Shown here piece after piece: positions 1 through 12,400 of a stretch of 64,000 nt of DNA (within the stretch, counting starts at the first letter, position 1; every line of letters begins with the position of its first letter). The notes under the pieces are model-generated. The model was given only the letters and a program-made list of their open reading frames with translations. It had not been told where the DNA came from and did no database searches. The translations under genes and the position numbers were made by a program. The stretch covers positions 248,001-312,000 of the forward strand of contig NC_133904.1 in the NCBI RefSeq assembly GCF_964199755.1, given 5' to 3'. The DNA comes from Larus michahellis (taxonomy: Eukaryota; Chordata; Aves; Charadriiformes; Laridae).

Positions 1-368
1 TAGCCTGCAGGAGCCAGCAGAACCCATCCAAAGCCAGAGGTAATACAACACTACAGAGAGAAACAGTTAAACTCTGCTTTTGCTTGTTTCTGCATGTGGG
101 CAACAACGCGTAATCTTCCTGTATGTAATAGGTACAAAATACTATTTTAAACCTATAATTAAAAAAGTGAACGTCTTAACTGTATTGAAATGGCAACTTG
201 TGCTCCTAGCTTCTTCTATGCTAAATGTTTTAAGAACAGAGCCCTGATTCTTTTCTTCAGCATCACGTTTCTCTTTGAATTTAGTTCCTTGAGTTCTGTC
301 CTTTTCCCATTTCCATGTGAAATACTCTGTAACTAACTGCTGTCAAGAGAGGAGCCCAACACATTAAT

Positions 369-374
369 AATAAA
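369..374 (+). terminator. Candidate plus-strand poly(A) signal near the left edge
   Basis: AATAAA inside 'attaataataaagccacatt', at the right end of an AT-rich, ORF-free stretch (1-370) that reads like a 3' UTR. GC-rich sequence begins just after it. It could be the 3' end of the gene to the left, by mammalian synteny MAP1A. Weak evidence. Confidence 0.25.
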
Positions 375-399
375 GCCACATTAATTGCGAACAAGAACA

Positions 400-3300
400 C
401 CTCCAACTGTTTCAAGCCGTTCTTTGGGTGAGTCTGTACTGCAGGCAGGGGCGACGCAGAGACGGCCGCCATGCCTTCCCTCCCTGCTGCCACCCAGCCT
501 GGCTTCCCCAACACCACATCCTCTCCCGCGGCTGCTCACACTCCTGCGGCCCCAGGGAAAGGACGGGCACCTGAGGGGCACAGAGACCACCTGGGACCCC
601 CACCCCAGCAGGGAGGTTGGCAGCTGCGGCGGCCTCCCCACCAGAGGAAGTTTTGGGCCCTTGCATGGCCGGCCCAGGGCCCGGGGGGAGCAGCCCCCGT
701 GCTCTGGTGTGGAGCCCGGCACGGCCTGTCCCACTGATGCCACAGCTCCTGAAGGATACTCTCCATCGTGGTCCTCTGCCTGTCCCTGCGCTGCTCGGGA
801 ATGGCTGCTCCAGCCAGCACCACGGGCCTTCCTTGAGCTGGTGCCATGGAGGCAGAGGGCCGGGGCGCTCAGCCCGACTCTGGGCAGCCACCAGCTCAGG
901 GTCTGTGGCCACCATGCTCTGCCTGCCCCTGCGGCAACAGCGGGCCTTGGCACCCTGCGGAACGCCGAACCCACCTCTGAGGGGGAAATCACTTTATTTC
1001 AGCTCTGTTAGCTACTCAGCAGAGATGTGGGACTGCAGCCCTCTGTCCTGCTGCGCGGATGCCGTGGGGAGGGGCTGACGCCCGGTCAGCCCTGCTGCTG
1101 CCCGAGCTCTGCAGGAGGAAACAGGGGAAACACAAAGGGAAAAGGAAAGCAGGTGCTGTGCTGAGACCCTCGGAAGAGGGGCCGTCGTGGCCACGGAGCA
1201 AACCACGGCTTGTGCAGCATGTAATGGAGAGCTCGGGGCAGCTGCCAAAGCTGTTACTGGCAGGGGAGGGACCACAACCCGCTACCATAAACACAAACTA
1301 TTTCCACAGATGCTTTCCAGGTAAACAAGCACATGGATACGGCCGTGCCCCTGCCAGCTGAGAGGCTGTGACCGTACATTTCCCAACGGCAGGAGTACAC
1401 TGCGGCTGGGAAGCTTTCGCGTGCCCGTGAGACCTGGATAGAAGCATCAGTGTTGATCCATGGGCAGGTGTCTGCAAGGAGGAACCGGATCAGCCCAGGC
1501 CACCAAAGCAGGCCTTGGCTTTGCCAGGGCTACAGTTCAGCGACCAGCTGGACTTTGCTCAACTCAAACAAGAAGAGGGGAGCAGCAATCCTTCAAACTC
1601 CTGGCCTCTTGCTCCCCTGTGGCCAGCAAACAGAGCAGGCGGCAGCTGGGCAGCGCTGGGGCCAACAGCACTGGGCCACAGGAGGAGTGGGGAACGGGAC
1701 TCTCGCAGCAAGGACAGAAACCAGCTGTCTTCTGCTGGCCAGCTGTGTCCATCACTTGCTGCGTAGCACTTCGAGAGATAAGGGTTAGTAATTTGTGGGG
1801 AAGCGGCATAGCTCTGAGAAACCCGAACAGCTAAGCAAAGGACAGGTCCCAGTAAGGCAATGAAACGGCCTTTCCTTAATCAGCTCCATCAGTATTTGCA
1901 AACTGATGAGCCAGAGGAGTGTCCGAGGCAACAGCAGCAACATTGACTTTGGTCTTGTTTCAACCATCAGGGCTGCCTGGGCCTTGCTCCGCCAAAGGCC
2001 CAGAGCCGGCACACGCAGTACAACCCCACCGATCCCCCACCTGCAGGGACGTGGCTTGTACACGCAGGCTGACAGAGGGCCTGTCACTTCCCACAGCCTA
2101 CACAGGGCATCGCCATACTTCAGCTACTTGTATAGACAGTTTCCTGCCCGTTCTGCCACACGACTACAACTCAGGAAGAGTTTTGCTTAGCTGCATCTGC
2201 CAGGGATTTGACAAGCCTGATACAAGCTGTCCCGGCCACTGCAGGCAGTATTAGCGACACCCAGCCAGGTGCAGGACCACGCAGCAGCCACTTGTGCCTC
2301 TCCCTACTTAGGCGGCCTGAAAGCATTTGAAAGTGCAGCTTATGCATCAGCATAGATTTGAGGAGCCAGAACTGGCTTTGACAGGATTAAGCCAAAAATA
2401 TTGGCTCCTGCCCTTGTATCCAGAAATTGTGCAATCGCCCTTTTCTCCCTCCTTTGTGACTCACAGCACTTCCTTACACCACCCTTCTGCTTGGAAAGGG
2501 CTTTGTCATTAATCACTGCAGCTGCGAAGCCAAGAAAAACACAGTAAAGACACTGCGTAAGAGCAGACGGGTCGGTGCTCAGATGTCACAACACACTCTG
2601 CAGGTGTTCGTTTGGACGTGTTAGAGCATCATGAAAGACCACAAACTTATCAACAGAGGCAGCTATTAGGCAGCTTTTAAAATAAAAGGCACTGTCCCTT
2701 CTTGGCCTACCTATTGAAGAGAGCAGACACAGACTCGGACGCAGTTCTTGTACCACTGCAGGCAGCCCGGCTTTCTTTTTGGCTGGCTGTGGGATGATAC
2801 CTGCCTTTGAGTTCAGGACATTTGCTTCCGCAGCGTAAGCACTACTAGCCACAATTAACCAGGTTGCCTCCCTGTTACTCTGCGCTGCACCAGGAAGCCC
2901 CCTCTGATCCTACAAACTATCTGGAGAACAACATTTCGCAGTATTACCAGCATGCAAAGTACCAAAGCAGCCAGATAATTTCTGGCTAGAGGACTTCAGA
3001 AACCGAAAGATACATTCAGAAGCTGAAATTAGACACTAATTAGAATTTGTAGAAATATTCTCAATTTAGGGATATGGAGGTTTGTGTTTTTCATCACAAC
3101 AAAAACCCTTCTGGCCTCTCTCCTGGGCCCGAGCGCTCACTGAGCTGGAGAGACGCAGCTGCGAGCTGCTTCCCAAGCGTCATTCCTTTTTCATTTCCAG
3201 GTGAAGAAATGGTTGAAGATTGGGGAACGTTATAAATAACAATGGTTCTTGTGAGTGGCAGCAATCTACCCAGGAATGCAACTACTGCAGCACTCAGACA

Positions 3301-4900
3301 TCCCTTCTTGCAGAATGTGGCCTTCAGAGCCTCGCAAGAAAGGCCACGTTTGTACTCAGATGCAGCCGCAGCTCTCGGGCAGTGCTTCCACAGCACTTGT
3401 GCTGCCCCTGCAGAGCTGTGGGAGCACAAGGGCACTGCGGCCAGTAGCTGCTTTCTCTGGCGGGGAAAGGGCTCCTGACGACAAAGCACCCCCAGAGACT
3501 GAGTCCAGCCTGTCTCCTGTGCTGCTGGGCAGTACGGCAGGAGGGCAGCCAGCACTGAGCATCCCCTGGCTGTTTCCTGGCAGCGTGGGGGCCGCAGGCA
3601 GGAGGTCTGCCAGGCACTTGCAGGCAGTACAGCCATCGCTCCTGCAGGCTGTGGGGCCCTGGAGGCAGCAAGCTCCCAGCGGTGTGGGGTGAGCACCCAA
3701 GCGCCAGGCCCTCACCCCACAACACCCTGCTCCATGACCCGCTCGTGCCACCACTGAAGGGGCTGTGCCCCACCAAGCAGGGACAGCTTGCGGCAGGGCC
3801 ATCACGGCAACCACCCTGCCCACACCTGAGCCATGGCCTCTGCTCCGCGGGCGCAGGGGTGGGTGCTGCCTCCCCCAGACAGAAACACCCGAATCCTGGC
3901 ACGAGAGGCAGCTCTGGTGCCAGCCGGGCCCTGCTGCTGGGGGGCGGTGGGTGCCATGCGCTACCGACCCCGGGAGGCTGGGGGCAGGGCGGTGGGAGCA
4001 GGGTGCCAGCAGTGCCAGAGGGGCACGCGCGGGAACGAGTGCTGCTCTGCCTCCATCCCTGCCGCCATCTCTCGGGGCAGGGCACGCTGCAGCCCCGTGG
4101 CCTCGGCCCCAGAGGGACCCGCCGGGTATCTGTCAGTGCAGGTCTTTAACAGAGGGTTGCGGTGAAAGCCAGAGGCGTCCCCAGGCAGCAGGAGGCAGGC
4201 CCTGCTCCCTGCACCCCAGCTCGCAGCAGAGCTGGCACGTCCCTGCGGGAGAGAGGGCCAGGCCTCCTCCCCCTGCAGGCAGCTCTGCCACTGCTGCATG
4301 GCAAGTGCGAGTAAACATGACCTTTCTTAAATACCCAAACTGGCAGGTAGGGATTATCAGGCATGAGGAAGAGGCCACGGCACCGAGAGTATGCCTGGAA
4401 CCAAAGAGAAGGAGTGGGCCACGTGAAAGGAGCTGAACACTCTGCCCCAGCATCTTCGTTCTACCGCAAACCACCCTGGGACCTGGGAAGCCAGGACCTC
4501 TTCCCAGTATGACCAGTTCTTCTGCAGAGGAAAAAAAGAGGTATCTGACCTTCTTGAGTAAGGCCCCATGCCTGTGCACTCACGTCCTCTTCCAGGATGG
4601 TGGAGAATGAGCAGGGCTTGCTGTCCTGGGCACCCGCCAGCTCTGGCACACACACACTGCTGCGCAAGTCAGCATCAGAGACAGAGAGACGCCAGACCCA
4701 CAGCATAGATTTACTGTGAACACACATCGTCACAACACAGCGCGGAGATCTTTGGGCACAGCTTCACAAAAACACGGAACCTAGCTACAGACAAACACGC
4801 AGACTTGTCCATAAATACAGGAGGCGCAGGCGGCACAGCCCTGGCCCGCACTCAGGATGCAGCAGGGACATTCGTGTCAATCTTGCCCTCAGGCTTGTGC
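400..4900. other. Unassigned region left of PPIP5K1
   Basis: About 4.5 kb with many GC-rich ORFs in all frames, none resembling a protein family I know. The only segment with coding character and splice-like borders is 4584-4659 on the minus strand (separate entry). No repeat was recognised. Confidence 0.4.
4584..4659 (-). other. Possible orphan coding exon
   Basis: A 76-bp minus-strand segment bounded by a pyrimidine-rich acceptor (cttgcgcag) and a good donor (GAGGAC|GTGAGT). One frame encodes SVCVPELAGAQDSKPCSFST then ILEED, with codons mostly ending in G or C. A second strong acceptor (tttttcctctgcag) lies downstream near 4.53 kb. I cannot connect it to PPIP5K1, whose stop codon is upstream, or to a named gene. 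It could be chance in GC-rich 3' UTR. Confidence 0.2.
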
Positions 4901-4950
4901 TCACAAGTCATTTACATAAATATGTATTAAATACTTTTCATTTTATATAT

Positions 4951-4956
4951 AATAAA
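4951..4956 (+). terminator. Candidate plus-strand poly(A) signal
   Basis: AATAAA in an AT-rich stretch (tatataataaagattt) followed by a T-rich downstream element. If used, it would end a rightward transcript coming from the left, convergent with PPIP5K1. In mammals MAP1A occupies that position, but no MAP1A coding sequence is visible here. Confidence 0.3.
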
Positions 4957-5009
4957 GATTTCTCCTTATTGGTTTCTAATAATCCTGATTTGTTCAAATA
5001 GCAATTTCT

Positions 5010-5795
5010 TTTAATTTCTGTCACCAAGACTTCAGAGCTGTACCCTGCCTGACCCTTGGGGACGAGAAAAAAAACAAACCCGTGTGTATCCTCCCTGCCC
5101 ACCTCTCTCAGGCAGGATCCCCAGGCTCCTGCCTGCCTCAGACCAGGAAGAAAGCATTCAAGTCCACACCAAAGAGACATTTTTCTTGCAAGTGTCAGCC
5201 TTGAACCTGATCCCCTCATTACTCTCCTTCCCCCACTCATCCAGAACGCTTTCTGCTTCTCCTAGTCTTCCTGCCATGGACCCGCAGGACCTGTTTTTGG
5301 TGGCCAGTGGTGGGAACTGAGAGAGAGGAAGAAGGTAGGAACAGAGAGGAGGTTGGTGGTTGTGGTGGATCTGCTTACTTTGGGCCCAGAGTGCCTTTCC
5401 CTAAAGGCTATGAGCCAAATAATCTCAAGGCAGCATCTGTCCCCTTTGGACTTACCACCCCAAAAGCCTTGGCTGTACCAATCCTCTAACTCTGCTGTCC
5501 CGGCGAGCACACAGCCCTTGGGACACCAATGCAGCCCCATGTCCCTGCTCCGTGGAGGTGCCATGCCGGTACCAAGACTGCATTTGTTGTTCATTTAACA
5601 AGGCAGATGGGGCATTGTCTCTTGCCAAATGGCAAAGGGCTGGCTTGTGGAGGAGCAGAGCAGAATCTTCCACACCTCAGAGTCCTGTGGCCTTGGGACA
5701 TGGCTTGTTCTGTGCTGTGGACAGCCAGCTGCAAGAGGTGCTGTGCATGAAGTCTCCAGGCTAGAAGCGCTAGCAGTGTGCTGTCCAGTGAGCTG
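5010..5795 (-). other. PPIP5K1: PPIP5K1 3' UTR (end uncertain)
   Basis: Follows the TAG stop. The first plausible minus-strand poly(A) signal is ATTAAA at 5010-5015, giving a 3' UTR of about 0.8 kb, but the downstream GU-rich element is weak and the true end may be further left. No ORF here resembles a known protein. Confidence 0.45.
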
Positions 5796-6490
5796 CTAAT
5801 TCTGCTGATCCTCCTGACACAGCGGCTGCAGCTCCTCCACGCTTTTCTCAGGAGGCAGTGGCTGCACCTGGCACGGGTGACCAAACAGAAGCTGGCTTGA
5901 CAGACCACTGTCCCCCAGCAGCTCCTTGCCCTGAATATGCTCTGGATCCAACACCTCTCCCAGCAGCTCCTCTTCACAGGGCACCAAGGTCTCCTTGGAC
6001 AGCCCTGACTGATCCAGGACAGTCATTCCCCCTGTGTACCCGTTGCCTGGCTTCACTCTTTCCCCTGCCAGCCTTATATCAGACCCTGTACCACACTTTG
6101 GGTTCCCTGTGTTACTTGGCTCTAACATTTCCCCAGCTGATTCTTCTTCATCCAGCTCCACCATGCTCTTCTCCTCTGGGTAACAGTCCTCCGCCAGCTC
6201 TTCCTTGCACAGCTCCAGGACCCTGCCTGGCTCTGGGCACTTATTCCAGATCAGGGTCTCTGGGGCACTTGGCTCCGCCACTGACAACCCAGACATCCCC
6301 ACCTCCACGTCAGTCCCTCTGCCTGGAGGCTGTCTCTCTCCTTGCTCAGGGGACTGGCTAGTCAGCTGCTCCTCACTTTTTGGGGGACTGATGGAAAGTT
6401 TCTCAGTGAAGCTGAAACGAGCGCAGTTGTCCACAGAGGTTGGGGAGGACGGGCCTGCACTGGAGACCGTACTGGAGGGGCCACTGCTGT
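5796..6490 (-). CDS. PPIP5K1: PPIP5K1 coding exon 28 (C-terminal tail and stop)
   Basis: 230 codons plus TAG at 5796-5798. Starts with the conserved [17 protein letters not shown] block, then becomes a poorly conserved acidic tail. Two related acidic units are visible, [14 protein letters not shown] and [15 protein letters not shown], perhaps remnants of the QPCQE-type repeats that fill the mammalian tail. Acceptor tttgcag|ACAGC. The last residues are LCQEDQQN. The 1256-bp intron before it has no evident element. Confidence 0.93.
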
Positions 6491-9400
6491 CTGCAAAGAG
6501 GAAGAAAAATCTTAAACATTTAGTTGATCTTTCCCCAGCCCAAAGCCTGGGCAGACCCGAGCTGTCGCACTCCCACAGTTCTACCTCCCATGGGTGAGGG
6601 TCGTCTACATGCCATGCAACCTGGCACGGGCTTGCTGCTGCTCTTAGGTGTGTTTCTGGCAGCTCAGCTGACGAAAACCCAAGCACAAACACCACACTTA
6701 ACATCTTGTTGTACAGTGCTACGTTGGCATACAGCCAAGAGTGGATTCTGTTGCCACCACAAAGCAATATGTGAATTGGGATGTTGGGCTTTGAGCTGAA
6801 AAACAGTTTCTTTCATTCCCTCTTTATTATGGAACGCTCTCAGCTTCAACTTTGCTCCTCTTGGTTCCTGCCACACACAACCCCTGAATGTTGAGCTAGA
6901 GTCACCACTGGAAGAAGAAATATAGCTTTTCCACTAATGCTTATTCTTGCCTTACATCGCACAATGAGCAAAACTGAGAAGAGATCTAGATTATATCTAA
7001 TCCAATAAAGGGGGGAGGATTAAACAACTGTTTTCAGTCAGATCAGTTCCCTGACCTTGCTCTCTACACAGACACACACGACCGCTGGCACAAGGAGCGT
7101 ACAGCCAGGAGAAGGGCAGGACTGCTCTTCCAGTGGCAACCTTGACTTGCGCTATTAAGGCATTTGCTGTGCAACTGCTGGCTAACCCTTTCCCCGTCGA
7201 GCTCCAGTCAGGTCTGCAAAGGGGACCAACAAGTCACCAGCTCTGCAGAGACTGTGACAAGTGAGGCCCAGCAGCTGCAGAAAAGCCTGTAAGTGAAGAA
7301 CTAAACAATCACCTCTCCTGTTTGGAGCTCTGTCTGAGGCGTGTATGTGGCTGGCTAGGAAAGGAAGGCATTTCCACCTGCCAGCGATGAGTTGCCCATG
7401 TGTCGTGGAGAATCACAAAACTTGAGGTGGAAATGAAGTGCATTCAGGCCCTCCATGTCCTAGAGCACAAAGCAGAGGATGTCTGGAGAGACAGCCTCCA
7501 TCCAACAGTAGTTGTTCCCATGATATACAATATTACAGAGAGTCCCCTTTTTGCATCTTTCTTTGGAAGCTTTTTCACAGGGCCTACGACTACTTTCCCT
7601 TTTACCTATTTCCCTTTTCCATTTCTGTTCCTTCAAGTGCAGCACACAGAAACCCTGAGCACCAGTACCAATGCCACCATTTGGCACCCTTTGCTTCCCT
7701 CCCTCACCGTCACATTCATCCCTGATCAAGAAGGGAGAACACTCACACCAAGGGGGCTTATCCGAACGCTGGCGCAACGGCAAAGAGGATGATGACAGGA
7801 TTCGCTGGGACATAAAGGGGTCTCCCGGTATCTGGCTGCCAATCATTGAATCAAACAGAGCTTTGAGAAAAAAACCAAACAACACAGATCAGTAATATTC
7901 AGACAGACATAAAGGAATGGCTCATAGCCCAGCAGCCACAAGCAGGCACTCCAGGAAGAGCTCAAGAACGGTGCAAATTCATAGCTGTGCTTGTCCCTCA
8001 GCTCCTGGAAATATGAGGCTAAGATTTCCCAAGCTGGAGTGTGTATCCACATCACCGCACTTATCAGCCACGGACAGACCTGGCCGATTACTTGTCTCTC
8101 AAGTAAGTGGCCTAGGATGGCTCTGAGCTGGATCCCATAGCTCACTCCTGGGCTAGAACACCCTGGAGCAGGTTTCAGAGACTGCCATTATTGCCAGTCC
8201 TGTCGGGCCAATCTGTCCCGATAATGTAAAGGACCAAAAGGTCTCCTCGCCTCGACTCTGTTCTGGCTTACCCAGAGACAAGCCCACCTCTCCAGTACCT
8301 GCGGTAGACTGGACATGCGATTCGCTGCAACTCCTGCACACAGCCGTCAGGAACTCGTTGACCTGTCGCAAAGAGAGGGAGTTGTGCAGGGTCTCCAGGG
8401 GATAAATGGTGGGAACCATGGAACAGCCTTCAAAACCTGGAAAGAAACCCAATCAGAAAGTGAATAGAGCAAACAACAACCTAAATCCATGCAGGACCAC
8501 TCATGGTCGAAGTTGCTGGGCAGTCCAGGATTCAAACACCAGGCACAATCAGGCCTAAGGTCACCTCTTCTAGGCAAAAAAACCACCACTAGGCAATCAC
8601 ATGCAATAACAGACCTGAAAGCAAGCGCCCAGGCACACGCAGAAGGAGGGGGGAAGAGGAGGAAACGTATCTAGCAGCAGTCGTGTTTGCTGCAGAGCCT
8701 GTGACCCTTCTGCTAAAATACATGGTTATGATGGAGAACTTAGCACAATGCCCCACACTTTACAGAAGCTAAACAGAACTTGAGTGAAGCCAACAGAATT
8801 TCCATGAAAGGACTCCCACCACTAGTGACACCGTCCACCCTCTCCCCCAGTGAGGTAGCGCACGCTGCTACAACGGCAGGGAGCGGCAGAACCTGCCTCT
8901 CTCACAGCAGACCCCTGCGTGCGCCTGACAGACTGTCTCCCAGGGAAGGGCTGGGCAACTGTTTGAATTATTTGTCCCCTTAACAAGATCTCACCGCCAG
9001 CAAACCCAGGATTAGTAGAAATAGGTATCTCAACATTTAACAGACACGTGCTCAGAGCTAAGCTGTATCACAACCATTCACAATAAATTCTTTGCTACTC
9101 GAGCCAGCAGAGTATTACGGCAAAGCATCTTCCTTTTCATCCCAGCTTCTTGGCAATGCTCTGTGGCACCAACCAACTTGAAACTGTCAGAGAAGCCGGG
9201 AAGAGCCTCTGGGCATATGGGAACGAGGCCTCCTCCTGCTCGGAGCCTCCTGAGTTCAGAGGCATCTCCACTTCTTAAGCTTACGCTTCCCGTTCTGTGA
9301 CTCCCTCGCTCCCTCCGAGGAGCTCAAAAAGGCCCTGTGAAGGAACTGGGTTTGTTCCTACAGAGAAAGAAAATTACTTTGAAATGCAGAAAGTACAAGA

Positions 9401-12400
9401 GCTCTTGATGCACCACTGTGTCAAGATTGCTGCCCAGCGCACTGACAGGGTAAAACTGATCCCTTGACAGCACCCAAGGAGAAGGCCTAGAGCACGTGGG
9501 TTATCTGCTGTAGTCATTGTTCCAGTCACCTCCAGGACAGCCCCTGCCCCAAGGCGCTCATCTCGCCCAGTTCTGCAAGAGGCAAGGAGCATGAGCCAGC
9601 AGATGATACTTAGAGTGAATCTGCATGCAATACGAGGAGGCTGCAGACCAGATCACCACCAGTTTGCGATGCTGCAGAGACACGCTGCCGTAACAGCTAC
9701 TGGAGACAAAGAACCCTCCAGACAGTCCGGAGATTTTTCCTATGCCACAAAGGGCCTACAAACATCAACTCAAGACATGAAGGATAATGAATCCTTGGCT
9801 GGGTTGAAGGAATGTAAGACATGGGAAAAATACTGCAGTCTTCTAACACTTACTGGGAAGTCCTTAGAGTGGAAGTGCTGAATAAGGAAGAGTATCTGTT
9901 CATTATTTTCTAAAAGGCATGCTGGAGACAGAGCTAAAGGAAAAGCGTGAGAGCAAGACTTAACGGACAACCACGTGGAGATGGTTGCGGAGCAGCACAA
10001 CATGAGGCTAAGGTCATTTCACAACAGAATCTGCTTCTAAGAGGGGCCAAAGTTGGCTCATCTATTGGGGTCTCCAAAGACAACGGGAAGAAGTTTGAAT
10101 ATAACAGGGCAAAGCAACGTAGTTACAAGATACACTGAGGCACTGATGGGGATCCGAGTGTTTGGGCACTCCTCGAATAAAGAGGAAATGAAAGGTCCAG
10201 CATTAAAGGAAACACGGACCACTGACAACGCCACTGATGTGAAGTGACACACCTATGTCCCCAGAGACCTTGCACAGCTCTGCTCAGCGCTGTGTCATTT
10301 AACTGGTCTCAAGCAAGTAGAGAAAAAGCAAAAGTTCACCTTCTCAAGGTGAAGCACTACTATTTCCAGGGAATCCCTCTGGTTTGTGTACGGCAGCCCT
10401 CTTCCCTGCATACCTCCCTTGATCTGCTTAGCTGCTGCGGAGAGGCCAACAGCGGCAGCCTCATACACCACAGCAGAGCCGAAGCAGAAGTTACTGCTAC
10501 AGACCGTCGTGCTTCCGTGTATCGCAGCAGCAGCCAGTCCCCAGCGACGGCCCTGACCACTGCTGCACCGCACACATCTAGCAAAGAACCAACATCTTTG
10601 GGAAGGGGCAACAAAAACACAGCGTGAGTGCAAACCACAGGAACCCTTCCAGCCTGACAGTCACCCACTGCTGACCGCTCCGCTACTGCTGCTGCTTCCC
10701 GAAACTCTTTCCCTGGGGCCTGCAGGGCAGGGGTCTGTGATGCAGACAACAGCACAAGAAATTAGACAGAGTTCCATTCATTTGGTACCAAAGTCAAACA
10801 GCAGCCCACAGAGGAAGGAGTTTCACTTCTCATTTCATTCAAGTTTGACTAGAGCAGCTGCGTTAGGGGTGCAGAGGGCAATCTGCTCCCTTCAGAGTGA
10901 GACCGGCCCTGCAGGGACAGCATGTGGCTGCGGTCTGCAGACCAGAGCAGCTAAAAATGAATCCCAAAGTCAACTGTAAACTTCTCCCAGCAAGGAGTAC
11001 GGCATGGTTATGTCTCCAAAATTTTTGTTCCTTAAAATAGGAAGAAACCATCTGTTAGAGTCAAGAAAACAAGATTTGGTTATGGGAAAAACCTTAAGAT
11101 ACACAAGGCAGTGGAGTCTGCTGAGTATGTATTATTTTGGATGTCCAAGGAGACTGCGTGTGATGTGGGGCAGCAGCTATGGGGGAATCTCCACTCCGAA
11201 TCAATAACGCAGCCGCATCCTGGCACAGCTGCAGAGAGAATGGAACTGCCTCAAGAGCCATTCTGCAGGTGAGCACCAGAGGTGCAGTCCAGCCAGGGGG
11301 TTACACGTCCTGTTCCGACTCTCCCAGGCACACTGATGCCAAAGCTGAAGGCCCACCCCTGTTAGAGCTGAACTAACCGTGTTCCAGCTTGAGCTCTTCT
11401 CCCCGGAGCTTCACGTTCTTGGCAAGTGCACATTTACTGCCCCCTGGCAGAGGCTACTGGGCGCGATCTCGGTTTATGAAGAAGTCGTCCAGATGTTCAA
11501 GCAGGAAGTGACTCTCCCCTTAGAGTAAGACTGTTTCAGAGCTGCACACAACACTTCATAAGAGTATTAAGAAGGTGATTTGGGTATAAGGACCCTTTTG
11601 CAGAGATCATCTAGACACTATACTATATAAAGCAAGCGTAGACCTGCACCCACCTCACATCTTCTGTCTAAACCAGAGAATCCCAGACTTCTAGGAGACT
11701 CCAGCAGGTGGTAGGAACACACAGATACGATTCTTGTGAACAGCTATCTCTTAGCAGATGACCTCAAAGGAAGAGTCAAGAAGTGCCACCTTTTTACCTG
11801 AACTACATGATGGTGAATTCTGAAATAGCCAACACCTACTTTATGATCACACGGCTTGAACATCAAGCAAATACGTTGCAGGTCTCTGAGTGAACCCTAT
11901 ACGCTGAGTTACACTATTGCTCTTTCACTGCAGATGTAACAGGTACTTTCACCCATTTAGCTATGTTTTCTTCAGTCACCCTGAGGTCTTAAAGAAAATT
12001 CAACCAAAGGTGTTAGCAGCAGAAGTAAAATAAGCAGATTTTTATACTGGGAAAAGGGAAGAACAAGGGAGAAAACACGGCCTTGAATTCATTTGCACCT
12101 TCTTGATTACTGCAGGAGTTGTCCCAGTCTAAACCCTCAAGAGGAAACTGATACCATTTCATTAAGAGGAAGCATCTAATTTGAATCAAGGTAACACTAA
12201 GCTTCCTAAATTCTAAGTATGTCCAGAGAGACAAGAAGAAAGCATACTGTGTAATATGAATTGGGAAAGTTTAGTTCATATGGAACACGTGTGCCCCCCG
12301 GAATGAAATCAGTGCAGGTGTGATGATCCCTCAGAGCTGGTAATTCAGCAGATCACCTGGGAGCCAGCGGACTTCCTGGCTAGCGGGCATGACAAAGGAG

